The translations under genes and the position numbers were made by a program. The notes beneath the pieces are model-generated. The model made no database searches. It was given only the letters and a program-made list of their open reading frames with translations, and was not told the origin of the DNA. From Frigoribacterium sp. CFBP 13712 (GTDB lineage Bacteria > Actinomycetota > Actinomycetes > Actinomycetales > Microbacteriaceae), in contig NZ_JACYVH010000009.1 in assembly GCF_014842255.1 (NCBI RefSeq), forward strand, positions 12,423 through 76,422: DNA of 64,000 bases, in the 5' to 3' direction. This document shows, piece by piece, positions 51,104 to 59,991 of this stretch. How positions within the stretch are numbered: the stretch's first letter is position 1; every line of letters begins with the position of its first letter.

Positions 51104-52507
51104 GTGACCTCATCCACCGTCGGCGACGTGGCCAAGAAGAACTGGCTCCTCCTGATCGCGTCACTCGTGCTCGGCGCCTTCGGGGGTGTCGGCCTCGCCT
51201 CGATCCAGCCGCCGCTGTACACGTCGACCACGCAGGTCTACGTCTCGGTGGACCTCACCGTCACGCAGAGTGCGAACGATCTCCTCCAGGGCGGCAACGC
51301 CGCCGAGCAGCGCGTCCGGTCGTATCTCGACCTCGTGACGAAGTCGACGGTGCTCGAGCCCGTCGCCGAACACCTCGGCGTGACCCGCCAGTCCCTCGCG
51401 ACGCAGGTGTCGGCCTCATCACCCTCGCGCAGCGTGCTCATCGACATCACCGCGACGGACCCCGATCCGACCCGGGCCCGCGACATCGCGGACGCCGTCA
51501 GCGAGCGCTTCCGGGACGTCGTCGAGAACGAGATCGAGCGCCCCGCCGGCTCCGACGCATCGTCCGTCACCCTGCTGGTCACCGAGCCGGCCGAGATCCC
51601 CTCCACCCGGTCGTCGCCGTCGCTGCGGACCAACGCGGTGATCGGCGCACTCGTCGGCCTCCTCCTCGGCCTCGTGGCGGCCGCCGCTCGCATGGTGCTC
51701 GACACTCGCATCCACGGGGCGGCCGACGTCGAGGCGTCGTTCGCCCCGCCGGTCGTCGGCTCGGTCCCGTTCGTCCGCGACACCGCGGAGCGCCCCCTGA
51801 TCGTGCAGCACGCCAACCGCGGTCGGGCCGCCGAGGCCTTCCGCACGCTGCGCGCGAACCTCCGCTTCCTCGACAACGGCGCATCGAAGCGAGCGTTCGT
51901 CGTCAGCTCGGCCCAGCAGTCGGAGGGCAAGTCCACGACGGTGACCAACCTCGCCGTCGTCCTGGCCGAGACGGGAGCCCGGGTGGCGCTCGTCGACGGC
52001 GACCTCCGACGCCCGCGCGTGGCCGACATCATGGGGCTCGAGGGGGCCGTCGGCCTCACCGACGTCCTGATCGGCCGCTTCGAGCTCGACGACGTGCTGC
52101 AGCCGTGGGGCGCTCACGCGCTCAGCGTCCTGCCGGCCGGCAGCGTGCCGCCGAACCCCAGCGAGCTGCTCGGATCGGCGCAGATGCAGCTGCTGGTCGA
52201 GTCGCTGACCTCGCGCTTCGACTACGTGCTGATCGACGCGCCCCCGGTGCTGCCGGTCGCCGATGCGACCCTGCTGGGCGCCATCACGAACGGCGTGCTG
52301 ATGGTCGCCGCCGCCAAGAGGTCGAAGCGCGCCGAGCTCGCCGCCGCCCTCCGGGCCTTCGACATCGCCGACGTCCGCTGCCTCGGCGTCGTCGTCACCA
52401 TGACCCGCTCCAAGAAGGCGAGCGACGGCTACGGCTCGGGGTACTACGACCAGGGCGCGTCCGACGGTCGGCCCTCTTCGAGCCCGGCACCGCGCCTCCC
52501 GGTGTGA
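51104..52507 (+). CDS. Wzz-type chain-length regulator fused to BY tyrosine kinase (block 2)
   Basis: A 467-residue protein paralogous to the block 1 kinase at 17424. Wzz domain between transmembrane segments at about 13-35 and 182-204; Walker A SAQQSEGKST (Lys276), Walker A' VALVDGDLRRP, Walker B YVLIDAPP. The C-terminal tail has a shorter tyrosine cluster, YGSGYYDQG. GTG 51104 has an AGGGAGAA site. It is divergent from wzy-wzx of block 2 and should regulate that polymer's length and export. Confidence 0.93.
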   Translation: MTSSTVGDVAKKNWLLLIASLVLGAFGGVGLASIQPPLYTSTTQVYVSVDLTVTQSANDLLQGGNAAEQRVRSYLDLVTKSTVLEPVAEHLGVTRQSLATQVSASSPSRSVLIDITATDPDPTRARDIADAVSERFRDVVENEIERPAGSDASSVTLLVTEPAEIPSTRSSPSLRTNAVIGALVGLLLGLVAAAARMVLDTRIHGAADVEASFAPPVVGSVPFVRDTAERPLIVQHANRGRAAEAFRTLRANLRFLDNGASKRAFVVSSAQQSEGKSTTVTNLAVVLAETGARVALVDGDLRRPRVADIMGLEGAVGLTDVLIGRFELDDVLQPWGAHALSVLPAGSVPPNPSELLGSAQMQLLVESLTSRFDYVLIDAPPVLPVADATLLGAITNGVLMVAAAKRSKRAELAAALRAFDIADVRCLGVVVTMTRSKKASDGYGSGYYDQGASDGRPSSSPAPRLPV

Positions 52508-52541
52508 CCCTCGCGGTCGACCTCGGGGCAGACTGTCCGTC

Positions 52542-53159
52542 ATGCGCACCTGGGTGAAGATCTGCGGACTCACGACCGACGAAGCCGTCGACGCCTCCGT
52601 CGAGGCGGGCGCCGACGCGGTGGGGTTCGTGCTGGCCGCGGGCAGTCCGCGCACCCTGCAGCCGTCCGCCGCGCGACTGCTGGTCGGCCGGGTGCCGTCG
52701 TCGGTCGAGACGGTGGGCGTGTTCCGCGGTCAGGCCGTCGCGGAGGTCGTCGACCTGGCACGCGCCGCGGGGGTCGCGACCGTGCAGCTGCACGGAGACG
52801 AGTCGCCGGGCGACGTGGCCACGGTGCAGGCCGCGGGGTTCCGGGTCATCCGGGCCGTGAGCGTCGACGCGTACGCCGACGAGTCCGAGGAGGCGCGGCG
52901 CGGGTTCCGTGAAGACGCACTGCTCATCGACGCGGTCGCCCCCGGAGCCGGCGCCGCCTTCGACGGCGCCCCCCTGCTGGCCGCTCCGCCGCATCGCGAC
53001 TGGATCCTGGCCGGCGGTCTCTCCCCCGAGACCGTCGCCGCCCGCATCGACGAGCTGCGACCCGCAGGGGTCGACGTCAGCTCGGGTGTCGAGTCGTCTC
53101 GCGGGGTGAAGGACGTCGGGCTGATCCGCGCCTTCGTGGCCGCGGCCCGAGCCGACTAG
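52542..53159 (+). CDS. trpF: Phosphoribosylanthranilate isomerase
   Basis: A 205-residue (beta/alpha)8 enzyme of tryptophan synthesis. The N-terminal VKICGLT holds the catalytic Cys, VQLHGDES is the strand 4 motif, and the catalytic Asp and phosphate-binding loop are in GVDVSSGVESSRGVKD. Length fits the family. It lies 34 bases after the Wzz-kinase stop on the same strand and is not with other trp genes; readthrough from the polysaccharide operon is possible. A copy of the dispersed GAGGAGGCGCG sequence lies inside (52886-52898). Confidence 0.94.
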   Translation: MRTWVKICGLTTDEAVDASVEAGADAVGFVLAAGSPRTLQPSAARLLVGRVPSSVETVGVFRGQAVAEVVDLARAAGVATVQLHGDESPGDVATVQAAGFRVIRAVSVDAYADESEEARRGFREDALLIDAVAPGAGAAFDGAPLLAAPPHRDWILAGGLSPETVAARIDELRPAGVDVSSGVESSRGVKDVGLIRAFVAAARAD

Positions 53160-53202
53160 AACAGGTCGGGCCAGGTCGGGTCGGGTCTGCGGCCAGTCGG
53201 GT

Positions 53203-55392
53203 CTAGGGCAGGTCGTCGAGCACCTCGGCCTCGGGTTCGACCACGTCGAAGCGGGCGACCGTGAGCGAGTCGCCTCCCGGAGCGACCTCGACGCGGACGG
53301 TGTCGCCGTCGACGACGTCGCCGCCGAGCAGCGCCATCGCGAGCTTGTCGTCGATCTGCCGCTGCATCAGCCGGCGCAGCGGTCGTGCACCGTAGATCGG
53401 GTCGTGCCCGCGCTCCGCGAGCCAGGCGCGGGCGTCGGGGGTGACCGCCAGCGACAGGCGACGATCGGTCAGGCGGCGGCCGAGACGGTCGACGTAGAGC
53501 GACACGATCTGCCCGAGGTCGTCGGCGGTGAGCGTCGAGAACACCACGATGTCGTCGAGACGGTTCACGAACTCGGGCTTGAAGGCCTGCCGGACGAGCC
53601 CCTGCACGAGCTCCTCCTTCTCGGGGTCGCTCAGGGTCGGATCGGTGATGACCTGCGACCCGAGGTTCGAGGTCAGCACGAGGATCGTGTTCCGGAAGTC
53701 GACCGTGCGCCCCTGGCCGTCGGTCAGCCGGCCGTCGTCGAGCACCTGCAGCAGCACGTCGAAGACCTCGGGGTGCGCCTTCTCGACCTCGTCCATCAGC
53801 ACGATGCTGTACGGACGGCGGCGGACAGCCTCGGTCAGCTGACCGCCGGCCTCGTACCCGACGTACCCGGGAGGCGCGCCCACGAGACGGGACACGCTGT
53901 GCTTCTCGCCGTACTCGCTCATGTCGATGCGGACGAGGGCCTTCTCGTCGTCGAAGAGGAAGTCGGCGAGCGCCTTGGCGAGCTCGGTCTTGCCGACGCC
54001 GGTCGGCCCGAGGAACAGGAACGAGCCCGTGGGGCGGTCGGGGTCGCTGATGCCCGCGCGGGTGCGCCGGACGGCCTCGCTGACCGCCGAGACGGCCGCG
54101 CGTTGACCGATGATGCGCCTCCCGAGCTCGCTCTCGAGGTGCAGCAGCTTCTCGGTCTCGCCGCTGAGGAGGCGCCCCACCGGGATGCCCGTCCAGGCCG
54201 CGACGACCTCGGCGATGTCGGAGTCGGTGACCGAGTCGCTGACCAGGCGGTCGCCGGACTTCTCGAACGACTCGGCGTCGTGCAGTCTCTTCTCGATGTC
54301 GGGGATGCGTTCGTAGCTGATGCGGGCGGCGTCCTCGTAGCGCCCCTCGCGGAGCGCGCGGTCGGCGTCGATGCGCGCCTCGTTGAGGTCGCTGCGGAGG
54401 GTGCCGATGCCCTGCAGGGCCGCCTTCTCGGCCTGCCAGCGCGCGTTCAGATCGTCGTAGGCGGCCTGCTGCTGCTCGATCTGCTCCCGCAGGGCGGCGA
54501 GTCGGGCCTTCGCCGCGTCGTCGGTCTCCTTCTTGAGGGCTAGCTCTTCGATCTGGAGGCGCACCAGGCCCCGGTAGAGCTGGTCGAGCTCGACCGGCGA
54601 CGAGTCGATCTCCATCTTGAGTCGCGAGCCCGCCTCGTCGACGAGGTCGATGGCCTTGTCGGGCAGCTGGCGACTGGGGATGTAGCGGTTCGACAGGGAG
54701 GCGGCCGCCACGAGGGCGCCGTCGGTGATCGTGACACCGTGATGCGCCTCGTAGCGCTCTTTGAGGCCACGCAGGATGGCCACGGTGTCCTCCACGCTCG
54801 GCTCGCCGACGTAGACCTGCTGGAACCGGCGCTCGAGCGCGGCGTCCTTCTCGATGTACTGGCGGTACTCGTCGAGGGTGGTGGCGCCGATCAGACGGAG
54901 CTCGCCCCGGGCGAGCATCGGCTTGAGCATGTTCGAGGCGGCGACGGAGCCCTCACCGCCGCCGGCGCCCATCAGCGTGTGCAGCTCGTCGATGAACGTG
55001 ATCACCTGGCCGTCGCTCTTGGTGATCTCCTTGAGGACGTCCTTCAGGCGCTCCTCGAACTCGCCCCGGTACTTGGCGCCGGCCACGAGTGCGGCCAGGT
55101 CGAGGCTGATGAGCCGTTTGTCTTTGAGACTGTCGGCGACGTCGCCGGCGACGATGCGCTGGGCGAGACCCTCGACGACGGCGGTCTTGCCGACACCGGG
55201 CTCGCCGATCAGCACGGGGTTGTTCTTGGTACGGCGGGTCAGGACCTGGCTGATGCGGCGGATCTCGGAATCGCGACCGATGACGGGGTCGAGCTTGCCG
55301 CTGCGGGCGATCGCGGTGAGATCGACGCCGTACTTCTCGAGAGCCGACTTCTGCTTCTGGTCGGAGGCCGGGGCACCCTGCATGTTCGCCAT
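53203..55392 (-). CDS. clpB: ClpB-type disaggregase lacking the N-terminal domain
   Basis: A 729-residue Hsp100 AAA+ protein. NBD1 has Walker A GEPGVGKT (63-70) and Walker [12 protein letters not shown] coiled-coil middle domain (about 270-400, [20 protein letters not shown]) marks it as ClpB rather than ClpA/C. NBD2 has [14 protein letters not shown] and [12 protein letters not shown]. The roughly 145-residue N-terminal Clp_N domain of full-length ClpB (about 860 residues) is missing; the protein starts at the linker [16 protein letters not shown] 55392 has AAAGG upstream. A HAIR element 20-40 bases upstream indicates repression by HspR and heat induction. It should work with DnaK to rescue aggregates. 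Confidence 0.92.
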   Translation of the reverse strand: MANMQGAPASDQKQKSALEKYGVDLTAIARSGKLDPVIGRDSEIRRISQVLTRRTKNNPVLIGEPGVGKTAVVEGLAQRIVAGDVADSLKDKRLISLDLAALVAGAKYRGEFEERLKDVLKEITKSDGQVITFIDELHTLMGAGGGEGSVAASNMLKPMLARGELRLIGATTLDEYRQYIEKDAALERRFQQVYVGEPSVEDTVAILRGLKERYEAHHGVTITDGALVAAASLSNRYIPSRQLPDKAIDLVDEAGSRLKMEIDSSPVELDQLYRGLVRLQIEELALKKETDDAAKARLAALREQIEQQQAAYDDLNARWQAEKAALQGIGTLRSDLNEARIDADRALREGRYEDAARISYERIPDIEKRLHDAESFEKSGDRLVSDSVTDSDIAEVVAAWTGIPVGRLLSGETEKLLHLESELGRRIIGQRAAVSAVSEAVRRTRAGISDPDRPTGSFLFLGPTGVGKTELAKALADFLFDDEKALVRIDMSEYGEKHSVSRLVGAPPGYVGYEAGGQLTEAVRRRPYSIVLMDEVEKAHPEVFDVLLQVLDDGRLTDGQGRTVDFRNTILVLTSNLGSQVITDPTLSDPEKEELVQGLVRQAFKPEFVNRLDDIVVFSTLTADDLGQIVSLYVDRLGRRLTDRRLSLAVTPDARAWLAERGHDPIYGARPLRRLMQRQIDDKLAMALLGGDVVDGDTVRVEVAPGGDSLTVARFDVVEPEAEVLDDLP

Positions 55393-55411
55393 GGAACAGC
55401 CTTTCTCGAAA

Positions 55412-55432
55412 CTTGAGTGGGACGGACTCAAG
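55412..55432. promoter_or_regulatory. HAIR operator (HspR binding site) of clpB
   Basis: CTTGAGT (55412-55418), seven bases, ACTCAAG (55426-55432) is an exact match to the HspR-associated inverted repeat known from Streptomyces and mycobacteria. It lies 20 bases before the clpB start, placing the gene in the HspR heat-shock regulon. Confidence 0.93.
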
Positions 55433-55545
55433 TTTACGCGCGGGCGCTCGAAACACAAGCGGTCCTCTGTTTGGAATTACAGATGTTTTAAGTAAGCATG
55501 TCATCTGCTGCGCCGCGTCCGACGGCGCCTCACGAAAGCGATCAC

Positions 55546-58500
55546 ATGAGAAGAACCATCCGGAGACTGCTGACCGGCGGGGTCGTCGCAGCACTCCTCG
55601 CCGGGGGCATGACCCTCCCCGCGTCAGCAGCGCCTGCGCCCACCTCGTTCAGTTCACCATTGGTCTTCCAGAATCCCACGGGCGGTTACATCGCCTACTC
55701 CCCCGGGCCACCTGTCGGCGACATCGAAATGCGGAGCTTCCGCGCGACGACCCACGCGACCTACTCTCAAGCCGCTGGGTCGGCCGTCTCGGTCTCTCTG
55801 CCGGACCCCGGCGCCGGCGACGCCATCGTCAAACTCGCCGGCGGTGAATGCCTGACCACCCTCGATGGGGCGGGGCCGGGTCGCACCCTCGTCGCATCGA
55901 AGGCCTACTGCGGCGGGTACGGCTACACCTGGTCCGTCACGCGGGATGGCCGCGTCATCTCGTTCTTCGGCTCCACGGGCATGGGGCCGACCCAGCCAGC
56001 TCAGACGGGATACTGGCCGTTCACCGGTCTGCGCCCTCTCCTCTCCGCCGGAGGCTATCCGCTCGGAGGCAGCCGATTCGAGGCCGACCCGCTCGTCGTG
56101 CGCGTCGACCGCGTGAACGACATCGCCCGCACAGCCGTCCTGTCGGGTACGGCGACGAAGAACGCCCAGGTCCGAGCTCAGGGTCGGACGACGACCGCGG
56201 ACCCGACGACCGGCATCTGGTCGCTCGATGTCCGTGATCTCGCGGTAGGGGCCAACAACATCGATGTGATCCAGCGAGTCGGAGGCGTCGATCGGGACAC
56301 CCAGACGGCACGCATCGACATCGTCGACGGCGGGCGAGTCGTGCCGGCGCCGGTCTCTTCGGTCGAGCTGGCGCGGGGCGGCGAGACCGAGGTGCCCTTC
56401 ATCGTCTCGAACCGAGCAGCCCGAGCGAACATGACGGGCGTCGTCGAGCTGACGGCCCCCGAGGGGTCGACCTTCACACCGGGGCAGACACGCGTCACCG
56501 CAGGGGTCAACACCGCGGGCGAGGGCTCGGCCTGGACCCCGCTCCCCCGTCTCGACCTCACGAACGGCCGGGTCGGAGACGGCGGCCGGACGATGACCTT
56601 CGATCTGGCCAGCGGCTCGGGGACTCTGGCCGCGGGTCAGTACTACCGCTACGGGCTGTCCGTGACGACCCCCGCCTCCTCGGCTCCCCTCGAGTCGAGC
56701 ATGAGCTACGTGTACCGCGGCGACAGCTCGGCCGGCGACTACCGGGCCGCCGGCAGCACCGCGACCACCGTCGTGGGCTCGGCGGACATCGACACCCGCG
56801 TCGGGGCCAGCACGCCCGGCGGCACCACGGACTGGGGACGCAGCGACGTCCAGGCGACCGAGGTGCAGGGGGCGATGACGCTGACCGCCCCCGAGAGCAC
56901 CCGCTTCGCCGACGCCGAGGCCCGGCGCACCTCCGACGACACGGCCCGCGACGACCACCGCGTCGCCTACTCGAACGATCGACGCACGGTCACGATCGAC
57001 GGGCCGACCGACGGCTCCGCGGTCTGGGGCTCCGCGCACCAGTACGCCGCGTTCCGTCTGGCCCTCGACGCCGACTCCGAGCCCGGTGCCGTGCTGACGG
57101 GCGGCGAGGTCGCCGTCCGCGGCGCCGGCGGTGCCACGCTGGCCGAAGGGGCATTCCAGGTCGCGGTCGACGAGGCCGTGCCCACCCTGACCGCCGAGAT
57201 CACCCTGCTCGACGACGTCACACGACCCGCCACCATCGGCGGCGTCGGCGACGACGGAGGCACGGTGACCGTCCGTGAGGGCGACGCCGTGCTCGGTGAG
57301 GCGCGCGTCGTCGACGGTCGCTGGTCGCTCGACGTCCCCGTCTCGGTCGGACCCGGCCGCCACACCCTCACGGCCTCGCAGTCGGTCGACGGACGCCCGT
57401 TCGGCAGCGTCGAGGCCGCGCTCGACCTCGGCGCCGCCGTCGACGTCGTCGAACCGGCGAACGGCAAGATCGTCCCCGGCCGGACGACCGTGCGGGGCAC
57501 GGGCGCACCCCGAGCCGAGATCACCGTCACCGCGGCGGGCACCACGGTCGACACGACCGTCACAGCGGACGGAGCCTGGGAGGCGCGGGTCGAGATCCGC
57601 CCCGGCCACACCGCCGTCGCCGTGACCGCATCGCAGCACGCCCGCGGTGACATCGTCACCACCGACACGGCGCAGGTCGTGCCGGACTCCCCGCAGGAGC
57701 TCCGCGAGGTGGTCGTCACCGAGCCGTCGTCGCACTTCTACACGCCGCTCGAGGGCACCACCGTCGAGGGGACGGCCACGCCGTACGCGACCGTCGACAT
57801 CCGCGTCCAATGGGGCTTCACCATCGCCACGGTCGAGGCCGACGTCGACGGTCGATGGGCCTTCGACCGGGCGTTCGGGCCCTCGGCCCGGTACGAGCTG
57901 ACGGCCACGCAGACGCTGGTCGACGGCAGGACGTCGTCCTCCCCCGTCTTCGAGCTGTACGCCGACGGCTCGTTCGTGCCCGTCGTCGTGACCAGCCACG
58001 AAGACGGCGGCACCTACGTGCCCGGCAGCGTGACCTTCACCGGCCGGGCGACGCAGGGCGCCTACATCGAGGCGCGCAATCAGTACGATCGCCTGCTGTT
58101 CTCGACCCGCGCCTCGCAGGTGGCCGGCGTCTGGACGGCCTCGACCGGACTCGGACCCGTCGCGACGTACGAGATCACCGTCACCCAGAAGGCCCCGGAC
58201 GGCACGACGGGGCAGACCAGGCTGACCCTCTCGCCCGACCTGCCGTTCCGCGACCTGGCGGTGACCAGCCATGTCGACGGGGAGACGTACCGGCCGGGCC
58301 CCGTGCTGTTCACCGGCACGGGCACGCCGACCGGACGCGTCGTCGCGACGAACCAGTTCGGCGTCGTCGTCGGCGAGACCACGATCGCCACGGACGGCAG
58401 CTGGTCGTTCCGACGCGATCTCGGACCGGACGCCGATTACGACCTGACGTTCACCCAGCGGTTCCGTGACGAGGAGGACTCGGTGCGACTGCGCCTGCTC

Positions 58501-59343
58501 GCCCCCGTCTGGCAGCCGATCACGATGACCAGCCCGTCGATCGGCGACCGCTACACGCCGGGCGAACCGACCGAGTTCACCGGCCGGGCCACCCCCTTCT
58601 CGACCATCACGGCCACCACCGCGCTCGGCGGGACGCTCTTCTCGGTCGAGACGGGAGCCGACGGCGTCTGGCGGAGCACTCGGGTCTACGGCCCGGACAA
58701 CGTGTACCGGATCGACATCGCCCAGGTGGCGCGGAACGGCCGCACCGACTCCCTCGACACCTTCGTCTGGGCTCCGGACCTCCCGTGGGCACCGCTCGCC
58801 GTGACCAGTCACGTCTCCGGCGAGACCTACCGGCCCGGCGAGATCGAGCTGCGCGGGACGGGAGCCCCCGGTGCCGTGGTCGAGATCACGAACCAGTGGG
58901 GGACCCTGATGGGCCGCCCCGAGGTCGGCGGCGACGGGACCTGGTCGATGCACCGGACTCTCGGACCGACCGCGGACTACGTGCTGCGCCTGGTCATGAC
59001 GAAGGACGGACGACAGGACGAGATCGCGGGGTTCGAACTCCGCTCTCCCCGGTTCAGCGACATCGAGCTGACCGCCCCGAGCCCCGGCGAGGGATACATC
59101 GAGGGTCGCGACTACACGGTGACGGGGCGGGCGACGCCGTTCGCCACCATCCGCGCGACGACGTCCCTCGGCAATCCGCTCTTCGAGACCACGGCGGACC
59201 GCGACGGTCGGTGGGCCCACACCCGGCGCTTCGGCCCCACGCACGTCTATGTGATCGACCTCACGCAGGAGACGCGCGCTGGAGAGACCGGCGGGTACCC
59301 GCGATTCACGTTCGCACCGGCCGACGAGGCGGGCGCCTCCTGA
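55546..59343 (+). CDS. Secreted modular repeat protein 1
   Basis: A 1265-residue secreted protein of no named family. Signal peptide (1 to about 34). An N-terminal domain (about 38-185, SPLVFQNPTGGYIAYSPG, with two Cys) is shared with the paralogue at 59992. A beta module at about 265-405 is shared with both M60 peptidases, and a second at about 405-540 is shared with M60 peptidase 2. Two Ig-like domains (545-725) and six tandem repeats of about 88 residues follow (726-1265). Repeats read VTSHxxGxTYxPG...TNQWG...DGxWS...LGPxADY and alternate with an MTSPxxGDRY type. No LPXTG or transmembrane anchor. Adhesin or matrix function is a guess. Confidence 0.82.
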   Translation: MRRTIRRLLTGGVVAALLAGGMTLPASAAPAPTSFSSPLVFQNPTGGYIAYSPGPPVGDIEMRSFRATTHATYSQAAGSAVSVSLPDPGAGDAIVKLAGGECLTTLDGAGPGRTLVASKAYCGGYGYTWSVTRDGRVISFFGSTGMGPTQPAQTGYWPFTGLRPLLSAGGYPLGGSRFEADPLVVRVDRVNDIARTAVLSGTATKNAQVRAQGRTTTADPTTGIWSLDVRDLAVGANNIDVIQRVGGVDRDTQTARIDIVDGGRVVPAPVSSVELARGGETEVPFIVSNRAARANMTGVVELTAPEGSTFTPGQTRVTAGVNTAGEGSAWTPLPRLDLTNGRVGDGGRTMTFDLASGSGTLAAGQYYRYGLSVTTPASSAPLESSMSYVYRGDSSAGDYRAAGSTATTVVGSADIDTRVGASTPGGTTDWGRSDVQATEVQGAMTLTAPESTRFADAEARRTSDDTARDDHRVAYSNDRRTVTIDGPTDGSAVWGSAHQYAAFRLALDADSEPGAVLTGGEVAVRGAGGATLAEGAFQVAVDEAVPTLTAEITLLDDVTRPATIGGVGDDGGTVTVREGDAVLGEARVVDGRWSLDVPVSVGPGRHTLTASQSVDGRPFGSVEAALDLGAAVDVVEPANGKIVPGRTTVRGTGAPRAEITVTAAGTTVDTTVTADGAWEARVEIRPGHTAVAVTASQHARGDIVTTDTAQVVPDSPQELREVVVTEPSSHFYTPLEGTTVEGTATPYATVDIRVQWGFTIATVEADVDGRWAFDRAFGPSARYELTATQTLVDGRTSSSPVFELYADGSFVPVVVTSHEDGGTYVPGSVTFTGRATQGAYIEARNQYDRLLFSTRASQVAGVWTASTGLGPVATYEITVTQKAPDGTTGQTRLTLSPDLPFRDLAVTSHVDGETYRPGPVLFTGTGTPTGRVVATNQFGVVVGETTIATDGSWSFRRDLGPDADYDLTFTQRFRDEEDSVRLRLLAPVWQPITMTSPSIGDRYTPGEPTEFTGRATPFSTITATTALGGTLFSVETGADGVWRSTRVYGPDNVYRIDIAQVARNGRTDSLDTFVWAPDLPWAPLAVTSHVSGETYRPGEIELRGTGAPGAVVEITNQWGTLMGRPEVGGDGTWSMHRTLGPTADYVLRLVMTKDGRQDEIAGFELRSPRFSDIELTAPSPGEGYIEGRDYTVTGRATPFATIRATTSLGNPLFETTADRDGRWAHTRRFGPTHVYVIDLTQETRAGETGGYPRFTFAPADEAGAS
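57718..59343 (+). repeat. Six tandem about 88-residue Ig-like repeats, protein 1
   Basis: Six units, each about 265 bases, begin near VVTEPSSHFYTP, VTSHEDGGTYVPG, VTSHVDGETYRPG, MTSPSIGDRYTPG, VTSHVSGETYRPG and LTAPSPGEGYIEG. Each has a conserved DGxW and GPxxxY core. Confidence 0.85.
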
Positions 59344-59396
59344 TGCGGGCCACCCGGCGCGCCACGACAGACGAGACGATCGAGGAGAGGAACACC

Positions 59397-59831
59397 ATGA
59401 CCAGACGACCGACGCGATCCCTGCGACTCCTCGCGGCCCTCGGGGCGGCGGCGCTCCTGACCGGATGCACCACCGGCGACGACGATCCGGACGGGGGCCC
59501 GTCGTCACCGACGCCGGCCGTCGCGACGACGGAGGCGAGCCAGACCGTCTACGGAGAGTGCGTCGACGGGGTGGCCACCATCCTCGCCGACGACCTCGAC
59601 GGACGCTTCGAGCTCGGCGACTGCTCGACCGTGAGCGTCGTCGGGGTGGACGGCGACATCGTCCTCGGCCAGGTCGAGCGCCTCGTCCTCGAGGGCGACC
59701 GGAACACCGTCGTCGTCGCGGAGGTCGCACACGTCGCGTTCGGCGGGAACGGCAACGTCGTCGAGCACGGCGGCGCCGAACCCGAGGTCGTCGACGACGG
59801 CGACGAGAACCGGATCGCGCCGACCGACTGA
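59397..59831 (+). CDS. DUF3060-type lipoprotein
   Basis: A 144-residue lipoprotein. The signal peptide ends LGAAALLTGC, with the Cys lipidated, followed by an acidic linker. The C-terminal half (DCSTVSVVGVDGDIVLGQVERLVLEGDRNTV and GGNGNVVEHGG) has the short beta-strand repeats of DUF3060, predicted to form a small beta solenoid. ATG 59397 has a GAGGAGAGG site. It lies 54 bases after the first repeat protein, so it is probably in its operon, and a strong hairpin follows. Its function is unknown; between two secreted repeat proteins it may help hold them at the cell surface. Confidence 0.82.
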   Translation: MTRRPTRSLRLLAALGAAALLTGCTTGDDDPDGGPSSPTPAVATTEASQTVYGECVDGVATILADDLDGRFELGDCSTVSVVGVDGDIVLGQVERLVLEGDRNTVVVAEVAHVAFGGNGNVVEHGGAEPEVVDDGDENRIAPTD

Positions 59832-59859
59832 GTCCGCGGAGCGGCACGACGCGCACCAC

Positions 59860-59894
59860 CCAGAGGGGCATCGCCGCCGGCGGTGCCCCTCTGG
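59860..59894 (+). terminator. Terminator after the DUF3060 lipoprotein gene
   Basis: CCAGAGGGGCA (59860-59870) pairs exactly with TGCCCCTCTGG (59884-59894) around a 13-base GC-rich loop. It separates the repeat protein 1/lipoprotein operon from repeat protein 2. Confidence 0.85.
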
Positions 59895-59991
59895 CATGTC
59901 GTCCGTGTCGCTTATTCCGATGACATGTGTCATTAATGAGAGTCGTGATCCTCGACCGGGATCCTCCGACGACCAGAAAGACGACCAGCAC

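Noticed and set aside
15110-52507. The whole polysaccharide region as one recent mobile island
   Set aside because: No integrase, transposase, tRNA-flanked attachment site or base-composition shift is seen in the genes; only the promoters are AT-rich.
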